Source: JASHPR01 sp963842355 (GTDB lineage Bacteria; Actinomycetota; Actinomycetes; Streptosporangiales; Streptosporangiaceae). Taken from it: DNA of 64,000 nt. The stretch is taken from contig CAWJGC010000013.1 in the NCBI GenBank assembly GCA_963842355.1, forward strand, positions 310,001 to 374,000, in the 5' to 3' direction. Below are positions 18,600-28,009 of this stretch, in pieces. The translations under genes and the position numbers were made by a program. Positions within the stretch are counted from its first letter, which is position 1, and each line of letters begins with the position of its first letter. The notes beneath the pieces are model-generated. The model had not been told where the DNA came from, did not search any database, and saw only the letters and a program-made list of their open reading frames with translations.

Positions 18600-18691
18600 G
18601 GCGCCCCCGTCCGCGCCGCGCCGCGCCCCGGGTGCCGCGGGGGTGGCCCGGTAGGCTGCGATACGATGCTACCCGCGAGTAGGGAGTGTCG

Positions 18692-19477
18692 ATGGGACTG
18701 GCCTTCGAACGCCACGGCTGCGGTCCGCCGCTGGTGCTGCTGCACGGGGTCGGACACCGCCGGGAGGCCTGGGGCGCGGTGCTGGAGCGACTGACCCCGC
18801 ACCGCGACGTCATCCTCGTCGACCTGCCGGGACACGGCGAGTCACCGCCGCTGCGGCTGGCCGGCCGGCCGGTGCTCGAGGCGCTGCTCGACGAGGTGGT
18901 CGGGCTGCTGGATGAGCTGGCGCTGGAGCGGCCGCACGTCGCGGGGAACTCGCTGGGCGGCAGGCTCGCCCTGGAGGCGGGCGCGGCCGGCCGGGCGGCC
19001 ACGGTCACGGGGCTGTCCCCGGCCGGGTTCTGGCGCAGCGACAAGGAGGCGCGCTACGCCCGGGCCATCTTCAAGATCATGGAGAGGGCGGGGGAGCGGA
19101 TCCAGCGGCTGGCCCCGGCGGTGTCCCGGAGCACGGCGGGCCGAGGCCTGGTCTACAGCGCGATCGTCAGCAGGCCGTCCCGGCTGAGCCCGGAGCAGGC
19201 GCGGGGAGACATGGCCGCGTTCCTGGCCGCCAGGGACGCCCTGCACGCGGTCCTGGCGGGGATGACCCAGTTCACCGGTCGGGTTCCGGCCGACGTCCCG
19301 GTCACCATCGGCTGGGGGACCCGCGACCGGCTGCTGCGGCCGCGCCAGATCCTGGTCGCGAAGGCCCGGGTTCCGGAGGCCAGGCTGGTGCCGTTGCCTG
19401 GCTGCGGGCACGTCCCGATGACCGACGATCCCGACCTGGTGGCGGGCGTCCTGCTGCACGGCAGCGGCGGAGCCTAG
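18692..19477 (+). CDS. Alpha/beta-fold hydrolase
   Basis: A 261-residue alpha/beta hydrolase with start ATG 18692 behind the ribosome site AGGGAG. The oxyanion motif LLHGVGH, nucleophile elbow GNSLGG (Ser), Asp in WGTRDRLL and His in GCGHVPM make a full catalytic triad in the right order. A lid-like helical insert lies about residues 125-190. The substrate (ester, epoxide or peroxide chemistry) cannot be told from sequence. Confidence 0.82.
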   Translation: MGLAFERHGCGPPLVLLHGVGHRREAWGAVLERLTPHRDVILVDLPGHGESPPLRLAGRPVLEALLDEVVGLLDELALERPHVAGNSLGGRLALEAGAAGRAATVTGLSPAGFWRSDKEARYARAIFKIMERAGERIQRLAPAVSRSTAGRGLVYSAIVSRPSRLSPEQARGDMAAFLAARDALHAVLAGMTQFTGRVPADVPVTIGWGTRDRLLRPRQILVAKARVPEARLVPLPGCGHVPMTDDPDLVAGVLLHGSGGA

Positions 19478-19505
19478 CGCGCCGGCCAGCGGCCGCGCGG
19501 TCGCC

Positions 19506-19817
19506 CTAGGCCGGATCGCCCCAGTCGACGGTGGCCCGGGCGGCCACGTCCGGGTGGCGTTCCAGCCAGCCGCGGGCGAACGGGCACAACGGCACGACGA
19601 CGAGGTCCTCGCGCGCGGCCTGATCGATCGCCGCCGTCACCAGGCTGCCGCCCAGGCCCCTACCCTCGAGTTCCTCGGGGACCTCGGTGTGCACGAGCAC
19701 CAGCCGGCGCCCGTTGCGCCGGTACAGAAGCTCGGCGGGGCGGCCTTCGGCCCGCAGTTCGAGGCGGGACTCGGCCTGGTTGTCGGTAACCTGCGCGGCA
19801 TCGTTCACGGGCACCAT
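19506..19817 (-). CDS. Small GNAT-family N-acetyltransferase
   Basis: A 103-residue stand-alone GNAT domain of the YidJ-like type. It has VLVHTEVPEELEGRGLGGSL, where the R/Q-x-x-G-x-G/A acetyl-CoA loop is GRGLGG, and a conserved CPFARGWLERHP ending. It would acetylate an unknown small substrate. It lies alone on the minus strand, 34 bp from the YoaK gene on the same strand. Confidence 0.8.
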   Translation of the reverse strand: MVPVNDAAQVTDNQAESRLELRAEGRPAELLYRRNGRRLVLVHTEVPEELEGRGLGGSLVTAAIDQAAREDLVVVPLCPFARGWLERHPDVAARATVDWGDPA

Positions 19818-19851
19818 CGTCGCACCAAGGCGGGCGCCGGTCCCGGCCCGG

Positions 19852-20580
19852 TCACGGCGCAGGCGCCGGCGCGGGTTCGGGAGAGTCGAACGCGGCGGGG
19901 CCCGTGCTCCGGCCGAAGGCCAGCGCGCTGCCCGCCGCGAGCAGCGCGGCGGCCAGCAGCGCCCACGCCGCCTTGGTATGCAGGTACAGCGCGGCCCCGG
20001 TGATGGCGCCGGCCAGCATCGCGGCCACGGCGGCCGTCCTGCGGCCCGCGGCCTGGTTGGTCCCGCCCGCCAGGCTCGAGTCCGCGGCCAGGCCGGTCAG
20101 TGTCATCGTCAGGACCGTGGTGGTCAGGTCGGGGACGGCCAGCCGCCGGATCGTCGCGTTGCGGACGCCCATGGCGAAGGCCAGCAGCGCGATCACGACG
20201 TAGCGCGGCCATCCCGACCCGACGCTCGCCGCACCGAACGCGACGGCGGCGCCCGCGGCGACGAACACCGCCTCGGTGGCCATGGCCGTGAGCAGCAGGC
20301 GCGACGGCCTGGGCTGTCCGCCCGGCCCGGCGGAGATCCGCGCGGCCATCCGGCTGGCGCAGGCGGCCCCGACCAGGAACACCGCCAGCGAAGTGAGCGT
20401 GGCCGGGACCGAGAACCCGGGCGCTCCGGCGGCGGCGAAGCCGAGCACCACGATGTTGCCCGTCATGTTGGCGGTGAACACGCGGCCCAGTCCCAGGTAG
20501 CACACCGCGTCGACCAGGCCGCTGACCACGGTGAGCACCACGAGCGTGCGCACCAGGGGCGGGGGAGCGCTCTTCGGCAT
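19852..20580 (-). CDS. YoaK/DUF1275 family membrane protein
   Basis: A 242-residue protein with about six hydrophobic helices. The family signature is visible at the N terminus: SGLVDAVCYLGLG followed by FTANMTGNIV, and later FAMGVRNATIRRL. DUF1275 proteins are widespread inner-membrane proteins without a proven role. The last 20 residues are Pro/Ala-rich. It is divergent from the quinone oxidoreductase gene. Confidence 0.82.
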   Translation of the reverse strand: MPKSAPPPLVRTLVVLTVVSGLVDAVCYLGLGRVFTANMTGNIVVLGFAAAGAPGFSVPATLTSLAVFLVGAACASRMAARISAGPGGQPRPSRLLLTAMATEAVFVAAGAAVAFGAASVGSGWPRYVVIALLAFAMGVRNATIRRLAVPDLTTTVLTMTLTGLAADSSLAGGTNQAAGRRTAAVAAMLAGAITGAALYLHTKAAWALLAAALLAAGSALAFGRSTGPAAFDSPEPAPAPAP

Positions 20581-20717
20581 GTGCCTAGTTTTCCGGAATG
20601 CCTACCCGGTTCCGACCCTGGGCCGCCCCCGGACTCGCCGTCGGGGCATAGATCCGGGAGGCCGGCGGTTTCCGGTGATCGCTGTTGCACCGTTCGTCGT
20701 CGAAGGGAGATCGGCTC

Positions 20718-21644
20718 ATGCCCCGGGCGGTCAGGTTTGACGATTACGGCGGGATCGACGTGCTGCGGGTGGCCGAGGTCGACCGCCCCGTCCCCGGCCC
20801 CGGACAGGTCCTGGTGCGGGTGAAGGCCGCGTCGATCAACCCGGGGGAGGCCAAGATCCGCTCCGGGGCCCTGGCCCAGCGGTGGCCGGCCACGTTCCCG
20901 TCGGGACAGGGCAGCGACCTGGCTGGCGTCGTGGCGGAGGTCGGCGAGGGCGTTACCGGATTCGCCGTGGGTGACGAGGTTTTCGGGTGGACGGATAACC
21001 GGGCGAGCCACGCCGAGTTCGTCGTGGTCGAGGCCGCCCATCTCGTCCGCAAGCCGGCCGGAGTCTCGTGGGAGGTGGCCGGATCCCTGTTCGTCGCGGG
21101 CGCGACGGCCTACGCGATGGTCCGGGCCGTCGCGGCGGGGCCGGGTGACACGGTCGTGGTCTCCGGGGCCGCTGGCGGCGTCGGCTCGATCGCCGTGCAG
21201 CTGGCCAGGAAGGCGGGAGCCACCGTGATCGGCCTGGCCAGCGCGGCGGCCCATCCGTGGCTGTCCAGCCACGGCGTGATCGGGGTCAGCTACGGCGACG
21301 GAGTCGCCGATCGCATCCGGGCCGCGGCCGGCGCCCGGGCCAGCGGGGTGGACGCCTTCATCGACACCGTCGGCGGCTACGTCGAGCTGGCGCTCGAACT
21401 GGGTGTGCGGCCGGACCGGATCGACACCATCGTGGACTTCGCCGCCGGCCCGAGGTACGGGGTCAAGACCGAGGGCAACGCGGCCGGGGCGAGCGCCGGC
21501 GTGCTCGCCGAGCTAGCCGGGCTGATCGAGAAGGGCCAGCTCGAGATCCCGATCGCCGGGGTCTACCCGCTGACCGAGGTGCAGGCTGCCTTCCGGGAAC
21601 TCGAGCAGGGGCACACCCACGGCAAGATCGTTCTGATTCCCTGA
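20718..21644 (+). CDS. NADPH:quinone oxidoreductase-like zinc-free MDR enzyme
   Basis: 308 residues from ATG 20718, with gggag about eight bases upstream. The medium-chain reductase layout is clear: an N-terminal GroES-like domain (VLVRVKAASINPGEAKIRSG) and a Rossmann domain with the NADPH loop SGAAGGVGSIAVQLAR. Zinc-binding Cys/His are absent, as in quinone oxidoreductases. It would reduce quinones or enones with NADPH. It ends convergent with the DSD1 gene. Confidence 0.85.
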   Translation: MPRAVRFDDYGGIDVLRVAEVDRPVPGPGQVLVRVKAASINPGEAKIRSGALAQRWPATFPSGQGSDLAGVVAEVGEGVTGFAVGDEVFGWTDNRASHAEFVVVEAAHLVRKPAGVSWEVAGSLFVAGATAYAMVRAVAAGPGDTVVVSGAAGGVGSIAVQLARKAGATVIGLASAAAHPWLSSHGVIGVSYGDGVADRIRAAAGARASGVDAFIDTVGGYVELALELGVRPDRIDTIVDFAAGPRYGVKTEGNAAGASAGVLAELAGLIEKGQLEIPIAGVYPLTEVQAAFRELEQGHTHGKIVLIP

Positions 21645-21674
21645 CCGCCTGATCTCAGGGCACCGTTCGTATGG

Positions 21675-22841
21675 CTAGGCCCGTTCCAGGGAGGTCAGGA
21701 AGCCGGCGTGGCCGGGGCCGCGCGGGAACACCGGCCAGACGTCCACGACCTCCTCGCCGCTGACCGCGAACAGGACGTCGTGCAGGTTCACGGTCGTGGG
21801 CGCGTACCCGCTGACCAGCCGGACCCGGTCGCCGACCTCGGCGCGGAACCGGTCGTCGGTGTCGAACAGCGCGTGCTCCTCGGAGTAGCCCCGGGCGACG
21901 TAGTCGTGGCCCAGGATCGGCGGCAGGACGAAGTCGATACCGATCGACTTGCGCCCGGCGTCCAGGATGACGGTGTCGCCATGCCGGGCCAGGACAGTGG
22001 CCAGCACGGTCAGCGAGACCTCGAAGCCCGACACCAGGTTGCCGTGGGACGCGTCCATGAACACGTACGACCCGGCCTGCAACTCGGTCACCTCAGGATG
22101 GCGGCCGGTGATCTCGTAGGTGCCGGTGCCGCCCGCGGACAGGGTTTCCGCGGGCAGGCCCTCGGCGCGCAGCAGGTTCTTCACCGAGGCCGCGTAGTCC
22201 ATCGCCTGGCCCGCCATGCGGATCCGGTTCTCGCGGTCGCGCTCGAGCATGCAATGGCCCTCGTAGGCCATGACGCCCTTCAGCCGCAGCCCGGGAGCGG
22301 CGTGGACCTGCTCGGCCAGGCGCAGCGCCTGCTCGGGGGAGCGCGCCCCGCAGCGCCCCATGCCCACGTCGAGGTCGACCAGGACGCCGGCCTCGGTGCC
22401 CCGGCTGGTCATCGCGGCCGACAGGGCGTCGATGTTGCGCGGGTCGTCGACGGCCAGCGTGAGACTCGCGTGCGCGGCCAGCGCCGCCGCCGTGCCCACC
22501 CGGTCGGGCGGGACCGACTCGTTCGCGATCAGGATGTCGTCCACACCCGCGGCGGCCATCGCGGCCGCCTCCCACACCGACGCCACGGTCACGCCGATCG
22601 CCCCGGCGTAGACCTGCATCAGCGCGATGTCCGGGGATTTCTGGACCTTCGTGTGCGGGCGCAGCCGCGCGGTGCAGCCGTCCAGGGCGGCCGCCATCGC
22701 GGCGATGTTGCGCTGCAGCGCGTCGACGTCGACGAGCAGCGCGGGGGTGGGCAGCGTGTCGACCGGCTCGCCGACGTGCCGGCCGTACAGGCCGGTTACG
22801 CGTTCCCGGCCCCGCCGCCACGGCTCCCGCCAGTCACTCAT
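21675..22841 (-). CDS. DSD1-family PLP enzyme (D-serine dehydratase/D-threonine aldolase type)
   Basis: A 388-residue fold-type III PLP enzyme. The PLP lysine is expected in LRPHTKVQKSPDIA, near residue 65. The barrel ends in a beta domain with HGNLVSGFEVS and the metal-binding His/Cys-like zone (NLHDVLFAV). Family members act on D-amino acids such as D-serine or D-threonine. It is 25 bp downstream of the acyl-CoA dehydrogenase gene on the same strand. Confidence 0.8.
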   Translation of the reverse strand: MSDWREPWRRGRERVTGLYGRHVGEPVDTLPTPALLVDVDALQRNIAAMAAALDGCTARLRPHTKVQKSPDIALMQVYAGAIGVTVASVWEAAAMAAAGVDDILIANESVPPDRVGTAAALAAHASLTLAVDDPRNIDALSAAMTSRGTEAGVLVDLDVGMGRCGARSPEQALRLAEQVHAAPGLRLKGVMAYEGHCMLERDRENRIRMAGQAMDYAASVKNLLRAEGLPAETLSAGGTGTYEITGRHPEVTELQAGSYVFMDASHGNLVSGFEVSLTVLATVLARHGDTVILDAGRKSIGIDFVLPPILGHDYVARGYSEEHALFDTDDRFRAEVGDRVRLVSGYAPTTVNLHDVLFAVSGEEVVDVWPVFPRGPGHAGFLTSLERA

Positions 22842-22866
22842 GGTCGATGTCCGGCCCCGGCCACGC

Positions 22867-24045
22867 CTAACGGTAGGCGGCGATGCCGGTGATCGCCTGG
22901 CCGAGGGTGAGCGCGTGGATCTCCTCGGTGCCCTCGTAGGTCAGCACCGACTCCAGGTTGTTCGCGTGCCTGATCACGGGGTACTCCAGGGTCACCCCGT
23001 TGGCGCCGAGCACGGTCCGCGCCTGGCGGGCGATGTCGATCGCCGTCCGCACGTTGCTCATCTTGCCCAGGCTGACCTGCTGCGGCGTGATCTTCCCGGC
23101 TTCCTTGAGCCGCCCCAGGTGCAGCGCGAGCAACTGGGCGCGCTGCAGGTCGGCCAGCATCCACGCCAGCTTGCCCTGGGTCAGCTGGAAGCTGCCGATC
23201 TTCCGCCCGAACTGTTCCCGGGTCCGCGCGTACTCGGCGGCCGCCTCGAGGCAGGACCGGGCCGCGCCGGTGACCCCCCACACGATCCCGAACCGCGCCT
23301 CGGACAGGCAGGACAGCGGCCCCTTGAGCCCGGTCACCCCGGGGAGCACCGCGTCAGCGGGCAGCCGGACGTCGTCGAAGTGCAGCTCGGAGGTTACCGA
23401 GGCGCGCAGCGACAGCTTCTTGTGGATGATCCGCGTGGTAAAGCCGCGCGCCCCGCGCGGAACCAGGAAGCCGCGTATGCCCTCCGGGGTCTGAGCCCAC
23501 ACGACCGCTATGTCGGCGATCGACCCGTTGGTGATCCACATCTTGGTGCCGGACAGGACCCAGTCGTTCCCGTTCTGGATTTTGGCGTGGGTGGTCATGC
23601 CGGACGGGTCACTGCCGTGATCGGGTTCGGTGAGGCCGAAGCAGCCGATCGCCTCGCCGGCCGCCATCCGGGGCAGCCACTCGTGCTTCTGCTCCTCGGA
23701 TCCGTACTTCCAGATCGGGAACATCGCGAGCGATCCCTGTACCGAGACCAGGCTGCGCAGCCCGGAGTCGGCGGCCTCCATCTCGCGGCAGGTCACGCCG
23801 TAGGCGACCGGTCCCATCCCGGCGCAGCCGTACCCGTGCAGGTGCATGCCCAGCAGGCCGAGTTTGCCGAGTTCCTGGGCCATCTCGCGGGGGAGCGTTC
23901 CGGCTTCGAACCAGTCGGCGATATACGGCATGATCCGGTCGGCGGCGAAGGTCCGCACGGTGTCCCGGACCAGCCGTTCCTCCTCGGTCAGCTCGTCGTC
24001 GATCCGGAGCAGGTCGATGGCCTGGCTGTCGGTGCTTGGCGGCAT
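22867..24045 (-). CDS. gcdH: Acyl-CoA dehydrogenase, glutaryl-CoA dehydrogenase type
   Basis: 392 residues from ATG 24045; the longer frame to 24321 has no family match. The family FAD/substrate motif GCFGLTEPDHGSDP and the C-terminal catalytic region LTYEGTEEIHALTLG are visible, with Glu of YEGTEE in the glutaryl-CoA dehydrogenase position. ARTREQFGR is the usual helix. It would oxidise and decarboxylate glutaryl-CoA in lysine/aromatic breakdown. It is probably cotranscribed with the DSD1 gene. Confidence 0.85.
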   Translation of the reverse strand: MPPSTDSQAIDLLRIDDELTEEERLVRDTVRTFAADRIMPYIADWFEAGTLPREMAQELGKLGLLGMHLHGYGCAGMGPVAYGVTCREMEAADSGLRSLVSVQGSLAMFPIWKYGSEEQKHEWLPRMAAGEAIGCFGLTEPDHGSDPSGMTTHAKIQNGNDWVLSGTKMWITNGSIADIAVVWAQTPEGIRGFLVPRGARGFTTRIIHKKLSLRASVTSELHFDDVRLPADAVLPGVTGLKGPLSCLSEARFGIVWGVTGAARSCLEAAAEYARTREQFGRKIGSFQLTQGKLAWMLADLQRAQLLALHLGRLKEAGKITPQQVSLGKMSNVRTAIDIARQARTVLGANGVTLEYPVIRHANNLESVLTYEGTEEIHALTLGQAITGIAAYR

Positions 24046-24178
24046 GGCCGGTCCTCTCTTCTTGCCGTGCTTCCCGCTTGCCTGCGGGGCGCCCGGAGGC
24101 CCTTCAGCTCGCTTGCCGTCAGCGTACGTGCGCGGTGCGGTTGTCTTCGCCCCGTCCTGATCGGGCATGATGGCAGTT

Positions 24179-24430
24179 ATGAGCGACGTTAACGGCAGCA
24201 AGAGGCTGGTTCGCACCCGTGACGGCCGCATCGTGGCTGGCGTGTGCTCCGGCATTGGCGAGTACTTCGGCGTCGACGCCAACCTGGTCCGCGTGATCGT
24301 GGCCGTCCTTACCATCTTCACCGGCGGCTTCGGCGCCCTGGCCTACCTGGCGGCCTGGGTGGTGGTTCCCGAGGAAGGCGAGAAATCGTCGATCGCGGAG
24401 AACCTGGTCAACAAGAACCGGAACCGCTAG
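24179..24430 (+). CDS. PspC domain protein
   Basis: 83 residues from ATG 24179. The whole protein is a PspC domain: KRLVRTRDGRIVAGVCSGI, then YFGVDANLVRVI, then a hydrophobic helix ending AAWVVVPEE. PspC proteins sit in the membrane and take part in phage-shock-type envelope stress responses. It is a stand-alone gene upstream of the tRNA cluster. Confidence 0.88.
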   Translation: MSDVNGSKRLVRTRDGRIVAGVCSGIGEYFGVDANLVRVIVAVLTIFTGGFGALAYLAAWVVVPEEGEKSSIAENLVNKNRNR

Positions 24431-24650
24431 CCGGGCTCGCCGGCGCCGGCGGCTCCGGGCGGCGTGGCTGGCCGGTGTGGCTGGCCGGCGTGGCTGGCAC
24501 CCAACTGTCCCAACAGTGACAGTTACCGGACATCGATCCCCCAGGAAGCTCGCATCGGTGCCAACCGCTTTGCCGGCAGTGCGTTCCGTCCCCTATGCTG
24601 GGTCGGTCCCCGACGGCGGGCGCCAGGGGTCTGGCGGCGATGGCCGTCGA

Positions 24651-24723
24651 GCCCCCATCGTCTAGCGGCCTAGGACACCGCCCTTTCAAGGCGGCGGCAC
24701 GGGTTCGAATCCCGTTGGGGGCA
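24651..24723 (+). tRNA. tRNA-Glu (anticodon TTC)
   Basis: A full cloverleaf: acceptor GCCCCCA with TGGGGGC, the anticodon loop CCTTTCAAG gives TTC, and the T arm is CGGGTTCGAATCCCG. The discriminator is A. It is the first of three tRNA genes in a row. Confidence 0.93.
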
Positions 24724-24749
24724 CGGCTGGCAGCCAGCCAGCACAGCAT

Positions 24750-24824
24750 GGTCCTGTAGAGCAGCTCGGAGTGCTCGCCACCCTGTCAAGGTGGAGGTCG
24801 CGGGTTCAAATCCCGTCAGGACCG
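24750..24824 (+). tRNA. tRNA-Asp (anticodon GTC)
   Basis: Acceptor GGTCCTG pairs with CAGGACC. The anticodon loop CCTGTCAAG gives GTC. The T arm is CGGGTTCAAATCCCG. The discriminator is G and there is no encoded CCA. Confidence 0.92.
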
Positions 24825-24872
24825 CTCGGGCCGGCGGCGCCTGGGCGCGATTCGGCGTCGGCGCCCAGCCAA

Positions 24873-24949
24873 GGTCAGGTAGCTCAGTTGGTACGAGCGT
24901 CCGCCTGAAAAGCGGAAGGTCGGCGGTTCGACCCCGCCCCTGACCACCA
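24873..24949 (+). tRNA. tRNA-Phe (anticodon GAA)
   Basis: Acceptor GGTCAGG pairs with CCTGACC. The anticodon loop CCTGAAAAG gives GAA. The T arm is GGCGGTTCGACCCCGCC. The discriminator A is followed by an encoded CCA. A transposon end starts 3 bp after it, and the island integrase lies beyond that transposon, so this tRNA is the probable island attachment site. Confidence 0.92.
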
Positions 24950-25154
24950 GGAGGTCTTCACGTTTCAGTGGGGGCCTTGTTCACGTTTGGGCCTTGGCTG
25001 TGAGTCTGTCACGCGGGTCTGACATATCTGTCGTGCTGCGCCGTCATTTCGGGTACGGCTTGTAGCTGGCTGGTGGCTTACGGTGGTGTCTGGCGGCTTG
25101 CGGGCATGCTGCCGCTGACGGTGCCATGGTCGTGGTGTTGCAGGAGCCGGGTGC

Positions 25155-26654
25155 TTAGGGCGGAGCGGTGGCTGTGGCCGGGGTGGTGCGGGTTTTGCGG
25201 CGCCGGCGGCGGGTCTTTGGCGGGAGCCCGGCGGCGGCGCGGCGGGCGTCGTCTTGCTGGCGCGTGTCCCATGCGGTGATGACGCGCTGGTTGCGGACGA
25301 TGAGTGCGGTGATGGTGAACAGGGTGAGGGGGGCTAGGCCCATGAGGCGGCACCAGCCACGTCCGATGTCGGTGGTGGCGGTGTCCTTGATGCCGGAGAA
25401 GCCCCGTTCGGCGCTGGTGCGGCGGGCGTAGGACCGTCGGTGCGCAGCTGAGGGGTAGTCGTGTTTCTGGGCGGTCTTGGCCAGCACGTCCGGGGGGACG
25501 GTGATGGTCTGCTGGGTGCAGCAGGGCTGGGGGTGCCCGGGCGGGGTGAGGATCTCGGGCCGGTCCCGGTCCAGGGTCATCGACTGGGGCCGGAGGGGGC
25601 AGCGGATCTTGCCCAGGACCGCGGGACACATGACCCGGTGGTAGCCGTCGTTGTCGTCGCTGGTGAGGCGGCCGAGTTTGTAGCGGGCCAGCTCGGCGGT
25701 CTTTGCGTCGTGCGCGGCGGCGTCTTGTGTACTGGGGCCGGGGGGCAGCGGGCCGAGCTCGAGCAGGGTCCGCGGGGCGCAGGGGCAGTACAGGTTCCCG
25801 TTGCTGATGATCGTGCCCTGATGGGTGCCTTTGGGGCCGCGGTCGTGGGGGTGCAGGTCCTGGATGAGGCGGGCGCCGGCCTGGCGCAGCGGGATGGCCC
25901 AGGCCTCGGCGTCGCGGTGGGCGTAGCCGGAGTCGGCGAGCATGTCGCCGAGCGGGATCCTGGCGGCGGGCATGGCGGTCAGGGCGGGGGTGAACGCGCG
26001 GACCGGGTCGTGGCGGCAGGAGGACAAGGTGGCGCGGCGGGCGAGCTCGGGGACGCGCGGGCCGTTCTCGTCGCGGGTGGTGACCGCGGCGGACAGGTAG
26101 TAGCCGAAGAACAGCTCGCCTTCGGGGCCGGGCAGGTTGACGGTGCGGTGCCCCCACGAGGCCTCGGGGTCGGCGCAGTCGCCGGGGCTGGCATCGTGCG
26201 GCGGGGGCCGGGAGAAGGTCTCCAGGTCGGTCCAGTCCGCAGCCAGTGCTGTGCTCGCGTTCTTGAACCGGTCCGGAACCGAGGCTTCGAGCAGGTCATC
26301 ACAGATGCGCTGGAGTTCGGGCGGCGGCAGCCCGTCCGGTTCGTCCTTGCCCAGCGTCCTGGCGACCAGGGCGAAGGTGTACTCGGTCTGACGGTAGGTG
26401 AGCTGGTGCGGGCCGTGTCCCCAGTCCGCGGTGACGCCGAGGCGCCGCTGCTCATCGCCGGGCAGGCCGGCCAGGACCTGGTGGACCCGGGTCAGGTGGG
26501 CGGGCTGCCCGCCGGCCTGGGTCAGGCACATCCCGGCTAGCAGGGTGCGGACGTGCAGCTGCCGGGCGCGGACCCCGGTGGGCAGCATGACCTCGATCCG
26601 CGGCGCGATGCCGGAGGCATCGATGATCGCCTCCAGCGCCGCCAGCGATGTCAT
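25155..26654 (-). CDS. DDE-type transposase
   Basis: A 499-residue protein. Possible catalytic acids fit a DDE layout: Asp in AADWTDLETF, Asp in LADSGYAHRD and Glu in TSAERGFSGIKD. A cysteine-containing segment (CPCAPRTL) and an Arg/Lys-rich tail are also seen. The layout is IS4/IS1182-like, but I cannot assign a family. Its start overlaps the stop of the recombinase-like gene by 4 bp, so the two are one operon. Confidence 0.65.
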   Translation of the reverse strand: MTSLAALEAIIDASGIAPRIEVMLPTGVRARQLHVRTLLAGMCLTQAGGQPAHLTRVHQVLAGLPGDEQRRLGVTADWGHGPHQLTYRQTEYTFALVARTLGKDEPDGLPPPELQRICDDLLEASVPDRFKNASTALAADWTDLETFSRPPPHDASPGDCADPEASWGHRTVNLPGPEGELFFGYYLSAAVTTRDENGPRVPELARRATLSSCRHDPVRAFTPALTAMPAARIPLGDMLADSGYAHRDAEAWAIPLRQAGARLIQDLHPHDRGPKGTHQGTIISNGNLYCPCAPRTLLELGPLPPGPSTQDAAAHDAKTAELARYKLGRLTSDDNDGYHRVMCPAVLGKIRCPLRPQSMTLDRDRPEILTPPGHPQPCCTQQTITVPPDVLAKTAQKHDYPSAAHRRSYARRTSAERGFSGIKDTATTDIGRGWCRLMGLAPLTLFTITALIVRNQRVITAWDTRQQDDARRAAAGLPPKTRRRRRKTRTTPATATAPP

Positions 26655-27550
26655 GACCGCCGGGTTCCGCCAAGGAGCGCGACCGCGTCAGCTTCGCTGC
26701 CCGGTTCCAGGCCGGCGGTCAGGTCGCCGAGCCGCTGGGAGCAGGTGATCCCCGCGGCGGCCATGAACGTGGCCAGGCCGAGCTGGTCCGCGCAGTCACG
26801 CAGCCAGGTCGCCCGCAGCCGGGACGTGTCCAGCCGGGGCAGCCCGCCCCCGCCGTCCAGCGCGCTGACCAGCGGATAGGTGATGTTGCGCCGGCCCGGC
26901 TCGGTCCCGCCGCAGATCAGGCCGTCCCCGGCGAACCCGGCCGCGGCCAGCAGCCGGTCCTGGTAGCGCGCCAGGACCGGCACGGTGCGGGGCCGGGCGC
27001 CCCGCACGGCCGCCACGACACCGCCGGACCGCGCGGCCACATCAGCCCCGCGCACCTGGCGCAGGTCAGCGCGGATCAGCCCGGCCCCGGCGGCCAGGCA
27101 GATCAGCGCGCCGGCGCGCATCCGCCGCGCCGGCGTGGGCTGGGCGCCGGCCAGCGCCAGGTACCCGCCGATCTCGGCCGGCGTATAGGGCGCCTTGGCG
27201 CGCTCGCGCGGCAGCGGCAGGTCCTGCGGGTAGAACTGCGGCACGACACGGCGGCCGGTGAACCGCAGGTTCGTCCGCAGCGTCCGCCGCGCCGCGCCGG
27301 ACAGGCCCGGCGCGCACCGGGTGAACCGCTCCGCGGTCGAGGGATGCAGCAGCACCTGCGGGACCGGCTCCAGCCCCATCCCGATCGCCCAGTCCGCCAG
27401 CTTCCCCGCGGCCCACAGCAGGTTCTTCGCCCGTTCCCTGCCGCCCGGCGCCGTCGCGGTGATCACGTCCCGGGCAAACGCCGCGGCCCGCGGCGAGACC
27501 GATGACGGCCGCCACTGCCCGATATAAGCCGCTACCTCAGCATCTGTCAT
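26651..27550 (-). CDS. Tyrosine-recombinase-like protein with degenerate active site
   Basis: About 299 residues from ATG 27550. The fold pattern is that of a phage integrase: a helical N domain, then AKAPYTPAEIGGYLALAG, GAGLIRADLRQVRGADV in the first-Arg box, and TSRLRATWL in the HxxR box. The second box lacks His, and no C-terminal Tyr motif is visible, so catalysis is doubtful. It may guide the coupled transposase to its target. It is divergent from the DUF6788 gene. Confidence 0.5.
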   Translation of the reverse strand: MTDAEVAAYIGQWRPSSVSPRAAAFARDVITATAPGGRERAKNLLWAAGKLADWAIGMGLEPVPQVLLHPSTAERFTRCAPGLSGAARRTLRTNLRFTGRRVVPQFYPQDLPLPRERAKAPYTPAEIGGYLALAGAQPTPARRMRAGALICLAAGAGLIRADLRQVRGADVAARSGGVVAAVRGARPRTVPVLARYQDRLLAAAGFAGDGLICGGTEPGRRNITYPLVSALDGGGGLPRLDTSRLRATWLRDCADQLGLATFMAAAGITCSQRLGDLTAGLEPGSEADAVALLGGTRRS

Positions 27551-27571
27551 ACAGCACTTATACTTAAGGAC

Positions 27572-27982
27572 ATGCGTGAAAACGGGGAGCCACGCCGCGA
27601 CAATGAGAACGTGTCGCTCACCCCGGCCCAGCAAGCCCAGGCCGCCCGCATCGCCCGCGAGCTAGCCGCCCTCGGCCTCGCCCTGCCCGGCACCCTCGCC
27701 GACCGGATGACCCGCTGCGGCCGGGACAACTGCCGCTGCCACGCTGACCCGCCCCGACTGCACGGCCCTTACCACCAGTGGACCCGCAAGAAGAACGGCA
27801 AGACCGCCACCCGCATCCTGACCGAGGACCAGTACGCCGACTACGCCCCCTGGTTCGACAACCACCGCCGCCTGCGAGAACTGGTCGCCGAACTCGAAGC
27901 CCTCAGCCTCGGCATCGCAGAAAGCGACCCCCGCTGGAACCGGTATGAGGTGCCCCAACTTTCCGGACAGTCCATCCAATAG
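27572..27982 (+). CDS. DUF6788-family small protein, C terminus altered by IS3
   Basis: 136 residues. The core matches DUF6788-like proteins: LPGTLADRMTRCGRDNCRC with a CxxxxCxC cluster, then GPYHQWTRKKNGKTATR, and a leucine-rich end. The last nine or so codons are read from the left end of the IS3 element at 27951. The family is found beside transposases, and its role is not known. It is divergent from the recombinase-like gene across a 21-bp gap, so promoters must overlap. Confidence 0.6.
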   Translation: MRENGEPRRDNENVSLTPAQQAQAARIARELAALGLALPGTLADRMTRCGRDNCRCHADPPRLHGPYHQWTRKKNGKTATRILTEDQYADYAPWFDNHRRLRELVAELEALSLGIAESDPRWNRYEVPQLSGQSIQ

Positions 27983-28009
27983 GATGGGCTATCTGGAAAG
28001 GTGAAATAA

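Noticed and set aside
22627..24192. Plus-strand frame of 521 codons
   Set aside because: Mirror of the acyl-CoA dehydrogenase and DSD1 genes, whose motifs are complete on the minus strand.
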